64,000 nucleotides of DNA, taken from positions 992,001 to 1,056,000 of the forward strand of contig CP084576.1 in NCBI GenBank assembly GCA_020410825.1. Reading direction: 5' to 3'. The position numbers and the translations under genes were made by a program. Below are positions 55,664-64,000 of this stretch, piece after piece (the stretch's first letter is position 1; every line of letters starts with the position of its first letter). Origin of the DNA: Candidatus Megaera endosymbiont of Mesostigma viride. Lineage in GTDB: Bacteria > Pseudomonadota > Alphaproteobacteria > Rickettsiales > Rickettsiaceae. The notes under the pieces were generated by a model. It was not told where the DNA came from and ran no database searches. It saw only the letters and a list, made by a program, of their open reading frames with translations.

Positions 55664-56140
55664 TTAATTCTTTTGCTTTATGAATCTGTTAATAATTTCT
55701 TCGTCAGATACAGCGTTGTTTTTTGATTCCGCTAAATAGCTGCGAACTAAATTAATTACAGTTTCAGTGAATTCATCCTTTAATTGCTGGGTTATTTTTG
55801 ATTTTTCATTTTCAATAAGTTTAATGGCCTCTTCGCTTTTTCGAGTTAAAGCTATTTCCATTTCTTTTGTTCTTTTTTCAATCAATTTCTCAGTACTAGC
55901 TTTTGCCTTATTAATTATTTGCTGTTTATATTCCTCAAAGTTTTCCATCTCTTTTTGCGTTTCTTCAAGAAGTAGCTTAGCTTCAGCTTTAATTTTTTCA
56001 GTTTGAGCTAACTTTTCTTTTATCTCATTAATTTTAGCATCTAAAGCATTGATAATTGCTTTTTTGATAGGTTTATAAGCAAAATATAAAAAAACAATAA
56101 AACTAACTGCTATCCAGAAATTCTCATCAAAAAAATGCAT
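55664..56140 (-). CDS. atpF: ATP synthase F0 subunit b
   Basis: 158 residues; N-terminal membrane helix (FWIAVSFIVFLYFAYKPI) then a long charged coiled coil (KEKLAQTEKIKAEAKLLLEE). Forms part of the stator with b'. The start ATG shares one base with the stop of the b' gene (both at 56140), so translation is coupled. Last gene of the cluster; F1 genes are elsewhere, a usual alphaproteobacterial split. Confidence 0.95.
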   Translation of the reverse strand: MHFFDENFWIAVSFIVFLYFAYKPIKKAIINALDAKINEIKEKLAQTEKIKAEAKLLLEETQKEMENFEEYKQQIINKAKASTEKLIEKRTKEMEIALTRKSEEAIKLIENEKSKITQQLKDEFTETVINLVRSYLAESKNNAVSDEEIINRFIKQKN

Positions 56141-56616
56141 TATTTTTCCCTATAAATTTTTTCTAGCAACTTTAAGTCAGCAGGTTTATCAGTAATTTTC
56201 TCAATTATAAATGCCGCTAAATCAATGCAAGATTTATTCTCGTGTTGATGAAAAGAAGTAAGGTATTTTTCAGCATCCAAGAAAGATTCTTTAGTTTTTT
56301 TAGATAAAACTCTACTCAGCTCTACATTTCTATCTGCAAAATGGTCATCTAACGAATCAAGAGCCTCTTTTCGAAATTTTTCAATTTCAACGTTGAATTC
56401 CCGGAGTTTCATTTCCTTTTCTTTCCGCAAAGATTCAGCCTTACCATAATCATTTTCAGAAGCAGTTATGTTTTCTTCTAAATAACGATTACGATTTATC
56501 ATTATACTTTCGGCTTTTGGAGCAATTATTCTGCTTATTGCAATGTAAAGAACTCCAAAAACCAATGTTAGCCAGAATAACTGCGTACCAAAACTCGATA
56601 CATCAAATTGAGGCAT
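56140..56616 (-). CDS. atpG: ATP synthase F0 subunit b'
   Basis: 158 residues; second b-type stator subunit. FGTQLFWLTLVFGVLYIAIS is the membrane segment and a coiled coil follows (RYLEENITASENDYGKAESL). Alphaproteobacteria carry b and b' as separate genes in this order after subunit c. 16 bases after the c gene. Confidence 0.93.
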   Translation of the reverse strand: MPQFDVSSFGTQLFWLTLVFGVLYIAISRIIAPKAESIMINRNRYLEENITASENDYGKAESLRKEKEMKLREFNVEIEKFRKEALDSLDDHFADRNVELSRVLSKKTKESFLDAEKYLTSFHQHENKSCIDLAAFIIEKITDKPADLKLLEKIYREK

Positions 56617-56632
56617 ATAAATTTCCTTCGTG

Positions 56633-56860
56633 TTATGTAAAAATTAACAACATTGCGATAACAAAAGAAAATAGCCCCATCGCTTCAGCAAGGCCAGCAC
56701 CGATAAAAGCCATACGTTGTAATTGGTCAGATGCTGAAGGGTTACGAGCTATTGAGTTTAATAATGAGCCGAAAATGTTTCCTACTCCAATAGCAGCACC
56801 CAGCATTCCAAATGCCATAAGGCCAGCGCCAATAAATTTAAGAGCCATCATAGATTCCAT
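56633..56860 (-). CDS. atpE: ATP synthase F0 subunit c
   Basis: 75-residue proteolipid of two membrane helices joined by the RNPSASDQL loop (canonical RNP). The ion-binding carboxylate is Glu59 in [11 protein letters not shown]. Proton specificity is the default; the extra polar residues of Na+-type c rings are not seen. An AAGGAGGA ribosome site precedes the start, the strongest in the cluster, as expected for the multi-copy subunit. Confidence 0.97.
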   Translation of the reverse strand: MESMMALKFIGAGLMAFGMLGAAIGVGNIFGSLLNSIARNPSASDQLQRMAFIGAGLAEAMGLFSFVIAMLLIFT

Positions 56861-56959
56861 ATTTTTCCTCCTTGAAATTCTAAATTAACTAAAATCAAAG
56901 CTAAGTCCTATCATCCTTTTCCCCGATATAGACCAGCAAGACTGTGCTATACTTATATA

Positions 56960-57688
56960 TCAGTGTAAATTAATTGCATCATTTAAATAAACACATGATA
57001 ATATAGTAAATATGTAAGCCTGTAAAATTGCAACGAAAATTTCAAACCCTATCAACACAGAAATAAAAGGTATTGGGAAGATTTTCAAGTAAAATGCCAT
57101 AGACACAATAAAACCAGCTATGACTTTAAGTAGTACATGACCAGCAACCATATTTGCAGCTAAACGCAGCGACAAACTTACAGGTCTTGCTAGATAAGCA
57201 AATAGTTCAATTAATATCATTAAAGGCGCTAACCACCAAGGTGTTCCGGCCGGTAAAAATAAAGAGAAGAAATGAAATCCATGCAGTATAAATCCAAGCA
57301 AAGTAACTAGTAAAAACACCATCATCGCAAGTGCAAATGTAATGGAAATATGGCTGGTAACAGTAAATCCATAGGGTATCATACCAAACAGATTACATAC
57401 CATAATAAACATAAATAATGTAAAGATTAAAGGAACAAACTTTTTGCCTTTAACTCCTACGTTTTGATTTACAGTATCAGTAATTAAATTATAGAATAAC
57501 TCACCGCTAAGCTGCAACCTTGTCGGCACTAATTTCTTGTTCTTAAAAGCTAAAGTAAAGTAAAGAATGATAAAAAGGCTAGCTATAATCATAAATAAGG
57601 CTGAGTTCGTCACAATAACGTCGTGCCCAAATAATTGAATATTTGCTATTTCTTTTATTTTAAATTGGTCTAAAGGGCTGTGTTTCAT
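56960..57688 (-). CDS. atpB: ATP synthase F0 subunit a
   Basis: 242 residues, six or so membrane helices. The essential arginine is Arg175 in [14 protein letters not shown] (equivalent of E. coli aR210). [16 protein letters not shown] is conserved. Follows the AtpI-like gene by six bases. About 100 bases separate it from atpE. Confidence 0.97.
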   Translation of the reverse strand: MKHSPLDQFKIKEIANIQLFGHDVIVTNSALFMIIASLFIILYFTLAFKNKKLVPTRLQLSGELFYNLITDTVNQNVGVKGKKFVPLIFTLFMFIMVCNLFGMIPYGFTVTSHISITFALAMMVFLLVTLLGFILHGFHFFSLFLPAGTPWWLAPLMILIELFAYLARPVSLSLRLAANMVAGHVLLKVIAGFIVSMAFYLKIFPIPFISVLIGFEIFVAILQAYIFTILSCVYLNDAINLH

Positions 57689-57694
57689 ATTAAT

Positions 57695-57961
57695 TCAATG
57701 AATTTTTATGTATTTTCTCCAAATGGATCTGAAAGCCGCTATAGAAGCAAGTATAATGCAAAGTATAAGAAATAAAGGTTTAGAAGTAAATAATTTATCG
57801 AGCAAAACCCCCACTATTACCCCGACTATAACACCAGCAACAAGTTCTGATGCGATATCAATAATTGGAGAACTGGCATGTTTTTTGGAGGATATACTGA
57901 GTTGTTCTTCTTTTATTTTTTCTATCCTTTTTTTTACTCCTTCTATATTATTATCTGTCAT
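57695..57961 (-). CDS. atpI: AtpI/AtpZ-like protein
   Basis: 88 residues: charged N-terminal 40 residues, then two membrane helices (AGVIVGVIVGVLLDKLF, PLFLILCIILASIAAFRSIW). Position in front of atpB and the form correspond to AtpI/AtpZ, an assembly helper or Mg/Ca channel partner for the c ring. The upstream DsbA-like gene ends 13 bases ahead. Confidence 0.85.
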   Translation of the reverse strand: MTDNNIEGVKKRIEKIKEEQLSISSKKHASSPIIDIASELVAGVIVGVIVGVLLDKLFTSKPLFLILCIILASIAAFRSIWRKYIKIH

Positions 57962-57974
57962 AACTCAAAAGCAA

Positions 57975-58673
57975 TTAATTATCAATAGTTAATTCTTTAT
58001 CAATAGCTTTTGATAATTCCTCAAAAGTGTATTTTTCATTAAATTGTTCCCCATTTATAAAAAAACTAGGAGTGCCGATAAAGGTAGGCAAATTAGTTAC
58101 TAGTTTGGTATTCTCCATCAGTATTTTAATCTTATTTTGATCGTTTAAGCAGGTTGAAAAATTTTCTGGCGAAACCCCACCCAAACTACCTATATTAGTT
58201 AAAATCTCACGATAATTTTTGCTGAAGGCCCAGTTATTTTGCTGATTTAAAATGACTTCTAAAAATTTTAGATAAGTGTCGGTATGGCCGCTACACCTTG
58301 CAAGAATAGTAGCATCCAAATCTTGTTTATTGCCGATAAATTCTCTGATTACATAAGCAATTTTATTAGTATCAATATATTTTGCTTTTATTTCGGGAAA
58401 TATTTTTTGGTGGTAATGCACACAATGAGGGCAAGTTGGGGCAAAATATTCCACTAATACAATTTTACTTTTTGGATCACCAATAACGATGTCGTCAGTA
58501 GATACTACAGATAGGCTACGTACATAATCCTTATTTCCATCTTCTTCCTCGCAGATTTTTAATTTCTTGGTATACTCTTCTATTTGGGTTTTTGCTGGAT
58601 CATCAACTACTTGCTCCTGGTCACAAGCAGTTAAGGTAAAAGCAATTGCTAAAAATAGTATTTTTTGTATCAT
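57975..58673 (-). CDS. DsbA-family thioredoxin-like lipoprotein
   Basis: 232 residues. Lipobox LTAC (Cys17), then a thioredoxin fold: active site CPHC (81-84) in YFAPTCPHCVHYH, and the cis-Pro loop TPSFFING. DsbA oxidises protein thiols in the periplasm; lipoprotein members of this kind are common in Rickettsiales, where the Wolbachia and Rickettsia forms are studied as DsbA1/DsbA2. It is 13 bases before atpI, so probably cotranscribed with the F0 genes. Confidence 0.93.
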   Translation of the reverse strand: MIQKILFLAIAFTLTACDQEQVVDDPAKTQIEEYTKKLKICEEEDGNKDYVRSLSVVSTDDIVIGDPKSKIVLVEYFAPTCPHCVHYHQKIFPEIKAKYIDTNKIAYVIREFIGNKQDLDATILARCSGHTDTYLKFLEVILNQQNNWAFSKNYREILTNIGSLGGVSPENFSTCLNDQNKIKILMENTKLVTNLPTFIGTPSFFINGEQFNEKYTFEELSKAIDKELTIDN

Positions 58674-58907
58674 GAGAACTCCCCTCTAGAAACCAATAGG
58701 TATTTTTCTGTATATTCTACTTTTTTATTATAAACAGTTTATCATAGTGTCCAAAGATTTATAACTTTAAAAATAACGATTAGCTATAATGATTAACTAG
58801 CTTGGTTTTTTACCCACAACAAACAAGCCTTCTTCTGGTAAATATTCTTAATTTTATATAGCTTTCATTAAACTTGGTGCTTCTATTATTAATTAAAGTC
58901 ATATGCG

Positions 58908-61016
58908 CTACACAAATTTACTGATTCTTTCTAGGCTAATTGGAGTAGATGCTAGTTGTAAGAATTTTTCTTTTTCCAACTCTAATAATTCGCCTTCAGT
59001 TACGGATTTTTTATCGATTATTTTTTGGAAAAAATTCATTATATCGATTTGTAATTTATCGAAACCGCTATGATCCATTTCATTAATTAAACTTATTTGA
59101 GGTAGGTCAACTTGGCTGCTATTAGAATAAGCATTTTGGAACTTTTCTTGAAAAGCTTGTTCTAGAATTAAATTTTTATTCATGTTAATTACTGCTTCAA
59201 CTGAATAATCTAAAGCAAAATAGTCAGCCGAGCTTGATTTATTCTGAAAAAGTATATTTTTTAAATTCGCCAGTAATTTGGTTTTATTGCCCTGGCTTCT
59301 AAGGAACATTTCTTTAGTCCCCCCCCAGCCTGGTATTAAACCCACACCCAGTTCTACGAGCCCACTATTTAAATTCTGATGAGCAACTACAAAATTTGAA
59401 TGAAGGAGAATCTCACACCCACCACCGAGAGCTGATCCCCTAGCGCAAGATATAACGGGAATCTTGGAATACTTTAAGCGTAGCATTGCTTTCTGACCAA
59501 GCTGCAGGAGTCCTCCTATTAGTTTGAAGTTTTTGCCCTCTATAGCTTCTTTAAAATATTTTAAGTTGGCACCAGCAGAAAAATTATCTCCTAAAGGAAA
59601 TATATATAAAGCTTCGTTTTTATTTTCACAGTAATCTATTGCTTCTATCATTAAATTAAATACCTTACTGTCTAACGAATTCATTTTTGATTTAATAACA
59701 AAAACGTGATGGTTGTCTATAAGCTCCAAGTGAGCTGAATCATTATTAAAGATTATTTTATAGCCTTGCTGTTCCTTGCCATAAGAGTGATTTTTAATAT
59801 TGTCAGGAATTTTCTGGTTAAGCTCTTTTAATTTTAACCACCTCTCTCCTTTATTTGGCATTTTACTTAGTAACTCAAATGGCCCGTATTTTAAACTGTA
59901 TCCTAGCTTCATTGCTTTATCTATATCAGTTTTGCTCTCGGTTACTGTTGGAATAAGAGAAATAACATATGAAAAGAAATCGGCAAGGATATCAGATACG
60001 AATTTACTGTATTTATCACCGCAATTTAAAACCTCTTGGATATCCTTATATTCAACGATAGAGGGAAGAGGATCATAATCTAAATTATCAAAATTAATTA
60101 CCTGTTTCGCTCTTTTCCCTTCTAAATTTTTTATTAATCTATAAAAACCACTGCTTGATTTTCTTCCTAGAAAATTTCTGGTTTTCATCTCTTCAAGAAA
60201 TGTAATAGGAAAACAAGCTTGATGATATTTGTCACTACTTGGTAAGGACTCTAATAATGACGCAGATATTAAGTTCATTACATCATGACCGATCAGGTCA
60301 TATAATCCGAAAATGCCAGTACTTGGAAAACCTAGGAATTTTAAGAAAATATAATCTATTTGTGCGGGATTCAAATTTTCTTTGATCCCTTTGCGTACTG
60401 TTAATTCAAGTAAAAAACAGCCTATTCTATTAGCAATAAAACCAGGTGTATCGTTGCAATATACAATTGTTTTTCCCAGCGATTTCTTAAGGAAATTGGA
60501 TAATTCGGATACCATTTCCCGAGAGGTTTGATAGTCAGTAATAAGCTCGACTAACTCCATATATCTTGGCGGATTGAAAAAATGGGTAATCACAAAATTT
60601 TTACGGACATTATCAGGAAGTTTTTCCTTTAATTGCGCTAAAGGTAGGGTGGAGGTATTGGATGCTAATATTGCTGTCGGTTTTAGATATTTACTAACAG
60701 ATTCATACAATTGATACTTTATTTCCAGTTTCTCAACGATTACTTCAATAATTAAATCTGCTTCCCTTATTAGAGAAATGTCATCTTCTAAGTTCCCGAT
60801 TTTTATATATTTTGCATAATTAGGGTGAGACAATGGGGCAGGTTTTTGTGTAAATAACCTATCGTAAGCATCATTTACAATTTTATTTTTATTACCTGAC
60901 TCATTATCGGCAATATCGAGTAAAATAACATTAGTTTTAGAATTAGCAACTTGGGCAGCAATACCGCTCCCCATTACTCCTGCTCCAATAACGCAAACCG
61001 TTTCTATTTTTTGCAT
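58908..61016 (-). CDS. 3-hydroxyacyl-CoA dehydrogenase/enoyl-CoA hydratase (FadN-like)
   Basis: 702 residues. N-terminal dehydrogenase with [15 protein letters not shown] (NAD site, 10-24), [13 protein letters not shown] and [10 protein letters not shown]-terminal crotonase-like domain with [20 protein letters not shown] (oxyanion hole) and [14 protein letters not shown]. The order is dehydrogenase first, opposite to E. coli FadB/FadJ and like Bacillus FadN. GGGGGAGAG ahead of the ATG is a good ribosome site. Would act in beta-oxidation or in acyl-CoA remodelling; no thiolase is nearby. Confidence 0.9.
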   Translation of the reverse strand: MQKIETVCVIGAGVMGSGIAAQVANSKTNVILLDIADNESGNKNKIVNDAYDRLFTQKPAPLSHPNYAKYIKIGNLEDDISLIREADLIIEVIVEKLEIKYQLYESVSKYLKPTAILASNTSTLPLAQLKEKLPDNVRKNFVITHFFNPPRYMELVELITDYQTSREMVSELSNFLKKSLGKTIVYCNDTPGFIANRIGCFLLELTVRKGIKENLNPAQIDYIFLKFLGFPSTGIFGLYDLIGHDVMNLISASLLESLPSSDKYHQACFPITFLEEMKTRNFLGRKSSSGFYRLIKNLEGKRAKQVINFDNLDYDPLPSIVEYKDIQEVLNCGDKYSKFVSDILADFFSYVISLIPTVTESKTDIDKAMKLGYSLKYGPFELLSKMPNKGERWLKLKELNQKIPDNIKNHSYGKEQQGYKIIFNNDSAHLELIDNHHVFVIKSKMNSLDSKVFNLMIEAIDYCENKNEALYIFPLGDNFSAGANLKYFKEAIEGKNFKLIGGLLQLGQKAMLRLKYSKIPVISCARGSALGGGCEILLHSNFVVAHQNLNSGLVELGVGLIPGWGGTKEMFLRSQGNKTKLLANLKNILFQNKSSSADYFALDYSVEAVINMNKNLILEQAFQEKFQNAYSNSSQVDLPQISLINEMDHSGFDKLQIDIMNFFQKIIDKKSVTEGELLELEKEKFLQLASTPISLERISKFV

Positions 61017-61102
61017 AACTCTCCCCCTATATGTACACTTTTTAAAGATTAATTTATACTCAAATCTTTACCGGCAGTCGCAAAAAATATTCGAAAAAAA
61101 CG

Positions 61103-61951
61103 TTATGATACTGCTGCAACTCCCTCTTTTTTCTCAAGGTTTTTTATCCCTAAAGCTTCAAGAAAGGATCTCAATTCCTGCCTTGCTGCTACGTGAGAAA
61201 CACTAAAAGTCTTATTGTAATTTGCTATTTTTAAATCAAGAAGAGTCAACCCTTGGGGAAACAATTCCCTAAAAATAACTCTTTCACTAAAACCAGGAGC
61301 AATACGAAAAGAAATTCTTTTTGATAATTTCTCAAGTGTGTCATTGACGTTTCTTTTATTATGAGCATCGAGGTTTGCAAGTCGATTCCTAAGCACTACC
61401 CAATCAATTGAGCCTTTATCCCTTGCTGCCCTTTCCATTTTTTGTTCCCACATCATTTGGCTGTAAATGGATGGTTTTAATATATCAAAGGTTTCACCGT
61501 CTATTTTGGCCATTACATCTAAATCTAGAAAACTATCGTTTACGGGAGTAATTACCGTATCCGCATAAGAATGGGCAAACCTTGACAAATGGGTATAACT
61601 TCCAGGCGTATCAATTACTACGTAATCTGTAGAATCTTTAATCTGATCTAGGATCTGATTAAAACGATTTTTTTCTTCCTCTTCTTTTTCAGTAACGTTC
61701 TGCTTTGTGCTTTCCTGGATATGAAAATGCACTGGCATCAGCACTTTTTTATCAGGATTTTTATCGTTATATAATTTTCGGTTATTTATATAACTACTTA
61801 ATGAACCCTGGCGAGAGTCTACATCAACACTTGCAATGTTATACCCCCGCTCGAGCAGACCAATAATCAAATGCATTGAACATGTAGTTTTTCCAGCACC
61901 ACCTTTTTCGTTACCAACAACAAAAATATGCGGCTTTTTACTTGGATTCAT
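61103..61951 (-). CDS. mipZ: MipZ-type division-plane positioning ATPase
   Basis: 282 residues, ParA/MinD superfamily. Deviant Walker A GNEKGGAGKTT (13-23), VVIDTPGSYTHLSRFAHSYA (Walker B region) and RNRLANLDAHNKRNV that is typical of MipZ. In Caulobacter MipZ forms a gradient from the poles that blocks FtsZ assembly except at midcell. It overlaps pepA by 14 bases, which would mean transcription follows pepA. Confidence 0.93.
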   Translation of the reverse strand: MNPSKKPHIFVVGNEKGGAGKTTCSMHLIIGLLERGYNIASVDVDSRQGSLSSYINNRKLYNDKNPDKKVLMPVHFHIQESTKQNVTEKEEEEKNRFNQILDQIKDSTDYVVIDTPGSYTHLSRFAHSYADTVITPVNDSFLDLDVMAKIDGETFDILKPSIYSQMMWEQKMERAARDKGSIDWVVLRNRLANLDAHNKRNVNDTLEKLSKRISFRIAPGFSERVIFRELFPQGLTLLDLKIANYNKTFSVSHVAARQELRSFLEALGIKNLEKKEGVAAVS

Positions 61952-63452
61952 AATTGTCTTTTACAAATTGATTTAATAACCTTACACCAAAACCTACAGC
62001 ACCTTTAGGGCAAATTGGATTTGTTCCTTTTTTATCGTAAGCTACCCCTGCTATGTCTAGGTGAGCCCATTTTACTCCGGTGTTGATAAAGCGACCTATA
62101 AAATGTGCAGCAGTAGAACTACCTGCCAAGCCTTTTTCAGAACCGATATTCGCAATATCAGCAACGGTTGATTTGAGCATATCGTTATAGTCCGGGTGCA
62201 AAGGCATACGCCATAATTTTTCATTAGTTTTAAGAGAGGCGGCAATCAGCTTGTGCGCTAGTTCATCATCATTTGCGTAACAGCCTGCATAAGTACTACC
62301 TAAAGAAATTGAAATTGCTCCCGTTAAGGTTGCTATATCCACTATACAAGCTGGTTTAAAGTTTTGTTGGAGATAGGTTACGCAATCACACAAAACTAAA
62401 CGTCCTTCAGCATCGGTGTTTAGGACTTCTACAGTTTGGCCAGACATAGTCCTAACGACATCACCAGGTCTTTGGGCATTTCCTCCAGGCATGTTTTCAA
62501 CCAAACCTACTATACCAACTACATTAACTTTAGCATTTCTAAGTGCTAGAGCTTTGATGACCCCGACTACGGAAGCAGATCCGCCCATATCATATTTCAT
62601 GTCTCCCATACCAGCAGCCGGTTTTAATGAAATACCACCAGTATCAAAGGTTACCCCTTTACCAACAAAACATATTGGATCACTATCATCGTCTAATCCG
62701 TTATACTTCATAACCACTAATTTGGATTCGTTAGAAGAACCTTGGCCCACTCCAAGTAGCGCTCCCATACCAAGGCTACGCATTTGGCTTTCTCCCAGAA
62801 CATCTACATCAATACCAAGTGGTTCTAATTTTTCTAATATTCTTTCGGCATAACTTTCTGGATACAAGATATTTGGTACTTCATTGATGCAATCCCGAGC
62901 GAAGAATACTCCTAAAGCCAAAGATTTTTGCTCTTCAAAAAGTTTAAGAGCGTGTTCGTGATCATCAACTATGATGTCAAAATCTTCGGTGATGAATTTT
63001 TCCTCGTTACTTTTCATTGTTTGGTATTTATCAAATCTGTAAGAAGCAAGTAATGCTCCGCCGCCGAGCAAAGCTGCAATTTTTTCCTGTTTAAGATGCC
63101 CTACTTTATTTGGTATCCGGATTCCAACTGAAGATGCTTTACAAGAAGTAGCAAGCAAGTGGATTTTTCCCCCTATTTCCTCAATTCTTACTTCTGAGAC
63201 ATGATCTTCTGAACCTAATGCAATTAAAATGAGGTAACGTACCTCGCCGTCTTTATTTGTTGTGGTTAGAATTTTTGAATAACCGTATTCTGGTTTAAAA
63301 ATTCTTTTATCCTTAATAGTTTTAGATATAAGTCCATGATGTTTTTGATCAATTAACAGAGCCTCAGAATCTATTTTTAGCTGGTCATTGATAATAATTG
63401 CTATAGCCTCATTATTATCCAGGTCTTTATTTTCGAAAGAAACTTTTAACAT
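61938..63452 (-). CDS. pepA: Leucyl aminopeptidase
   Basis: M17 aminopeptidase; the signature NTDAEGRLVLCD and metal-binding VGKGVTFDTGGISLKPA are present. 504 residues with ATG 63452 (MLKVSFENKD), chosen over a start 45 bases upstream because AAGGA lies about 8 bases ahead. PepA frees amino acids from peptides and in some bacteria also binds DNA. Shares 14 bases with mipZ, so is translationally coupled to it. Confidence 0.95.
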   Translation of the reverse strand: MLKVSFENKDLDNNEAIAIIINDQLKIDSEALLIDQKHHGLISKTIKDKRIFKPEYGYSKILTTTNKDGEVRYLILIALGSEDHVSEVRIEEIGGKIHLLATSCKASSVGIRIPNKVGHLKQEKIAALLGGGALLASYRFDKYQTMKSNEEKFITEDFDIIVDDHEHALKLFEEQKSLALGVFFARDCINEVPNILYPESYAERILEKLEPLGIDVDVLGESQMRSLGMGALLGVGQGSSNESKLVVMKYNGLDDDSDPICFVGKGVTFDTGGISLKPAAGMGDMKYDMGGSASVVGVIKALALRNAKVNVVGIVGLVENMPGGNAQRPGDVVRTMSGQTVEVLNTDAEGRLVLCDCVTYLQQNFKPACIVDIATLTGAISISLGSTYAGCYANDDELAHKLIAASLKTNEKLWRMPLHPDYNDMLKSTVADIANIGSEKGLAGSSTAAHFIGRFINTGVKWAHLDIAGVAYDKKGTNPICPKGAVGFGVRLLNQFVKDNYESK

Positions 63453-63557
63453 TGTGCCATCCTTTATATAATCAAAAATATAAGTATATAACCACACTCT
63501 GGGGTTGACAATATAAATTCAAACCCCTGCAAGTTATTTATAAGGCCTCGAGTACAA

Positions 63558-63584
63558 AAGGATAAAAATTTTATTTTTGTCCTT
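63558..63584. repeat. 12-bp hairpin between pepA and the permease gene
   Basis: AAGGATAAAAAT (63558-63569) and ATTTTTGTCCTT (63573-63584) pair completely with one wobble and a 3-base loop. Also GGGGTT (63501-63506) with AACCCC (63522-63527). It lies in a 300-base divergent gap and could mark the divergent promoters or a regulator site; no T-tract follows, so it is not a clear terminator. Confidence 0.4.
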
Positions 63585-63753
63585 CAATAAAACGTGTTTT
63601 TATCTCAATAATACAAGATTTTATTATTATATCTAAAATTGGAGGAAATGCTGGAAATTATTGACGTAAAAGCTATTTAGTAATATCATTCTTGGTTCGC
63701 TGATTGGTAGCTTGTTTCTCGTTAACTTATAGTTTACTTAGTTTATTTTATTC

Positions 63754-64000
63754 ATGTATAGCGATTTAGTGGCATTTTGGCCTCATCTTTATTATATAAT
63801 TGAAGGTACTGGGGTTACTTTACAATACAGCATTGCTTCGGTGTGTTTCGGCCTGATAATCGGAACATCGCTTGCCATTTGCAAGACTGCCGACAGTAAA
63901 TTACTCCGACTATTTGCCATTAGTTATACCTCAGTTTTTAGGGGTACGCCAATGCTTGTCCAGTTAACCATAATCCATTACGGCTTACCTAGTTTACTTG
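63754..64000 (+). CDS. Amino-acid ABC transporter permease, 5' part only
   Basis: The frame starts at ATG 63754 and is open to the window edge (82 residues visible). It reads TGVTLQYSIASVCFGLIIGT and the FRGTPMLVQLTIIHYGLP segment that is typical of HisM/GlnP-type permeases. It would form an importer with a substrate-binding protein such as the lipoprotein at 29765-30508, though the two genes are 33 kb apart. About 300 bases upstream are without a gene apart from the hairpins noted. Confidence 0.93.
   Translation, partial: MYSDLVAFWPHLYYIIEGTGVTLQYSIASVCFGLIIGTSLAICKTADSKLLRLFAISYTSVFRGTPMLVQLTIIHYGLPSLL

Noticed and set aside
63453-63497. Earlier start of pepA
   Set aside because: AAGGA is placed properly only for ATG 63452 and the extension is not part of the PepA family.

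Overview
The window is a contiguous stretch of an AT-rich alphaproteobacterial chromosome that fits Rickettsiales, most likely Rickettsiaceae or a close relative. This rests on gene content and protein character: citrate synthase, a MipZ-type ParA, split F0 genes (b and b'), an archaeal-looking ValRS, an ELM1/DUF1022 protein, a patatin phospholipase, two Na+/solute symporter-histidine kinase fusions and an IS982 remnant. Species cannot be named from the sequence alone. Genes are mostly intact and singly spaced or in short operons, with a few decaying genes, as expected for an obligate host-associated bacterium.

Layout. 1-4.2 kb: the end of a phasin-like gene, a remnant of a carboxymuconolactone decarboxylase and a 1131-residue unknown protein with tandem repeats and pentapeptide repeats. 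4.5-10 kb (minus strand): kdsB, miaA (converging into tRNA-Lys), a frameshifted GNAT-GrpB-GNAT gene, trpS, obgE. 10.2-17.8 kb (plus): patatin phospholipase, cytochrome bd genes cydA-cydB plus a 39-residue third subunit candidate, and the first symporter-kinase. 18-22.2 kb (minus): TatB-like protein, trigger factor with a histidine-rich tail, tRNA-Leu(UAG), dapE-dapD. 22.3-27.7 kb: zinc-ribbon protein, then an amino-sugar cluster glmS, a GlmU-like protein and glmM. 28-33.8 kb: IS982 remnant, a substrate-binding lipoprotein-flavin reductase-dapB operon, rluD-like, uracil-DNA glycosylase, gltA. 33.9-38.3 kb: tRNA-Leu(UAA), a TPP riboswitch with an MFS transporter, and the second symporter-kinase. 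38.5-48.6 kb: HIT and ELM1-like proteins, pal, the MurU-AmgK-ClpX operon, clpP, a membrane-anchored glutaredoxin, clpA and a frameshifted hypothetical gene. 48.7-55.6 kb: ubiX, valS, ubiA, Bax-inhibitor-1 protein, CinA-like, trmB, tRNA-Ala. 55.7-64 kb: F0 ATP synthase genes led by a DsbA-like lipoprotein, a FadN-like beta-oxidation enzyme, mipZ, pepA and the start of an amino-acid ABC permease.

Themes. Several genes serve the cell envelope: DAP synthesis (dapB, dapD, dapE), amino sugars (glmS, glmM, GlmU-like), MurNAc recycling (AmgK, MurU), KDO activation (kdsB) and Pal. Respiration is represented by cytochrome bd, ubiA/ubiX and ATP synthase. The most interesting observations are the TPP riboswitch in front of an MHS-type MFS transporter (a candidate thiamine importer in an organism expected to scavenge vitamins), a GlmU whose uridylyltransferase half has lost its recognisable active site in a genome region that also carries a MurU-like nucleotidyltransferase, the histidine-rich trigger factor, and two symporter-kinases whose phosphoacceptor boxes deviate in the same way. 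No CRISPR array, rRNA, prophage or replication origin was seen.
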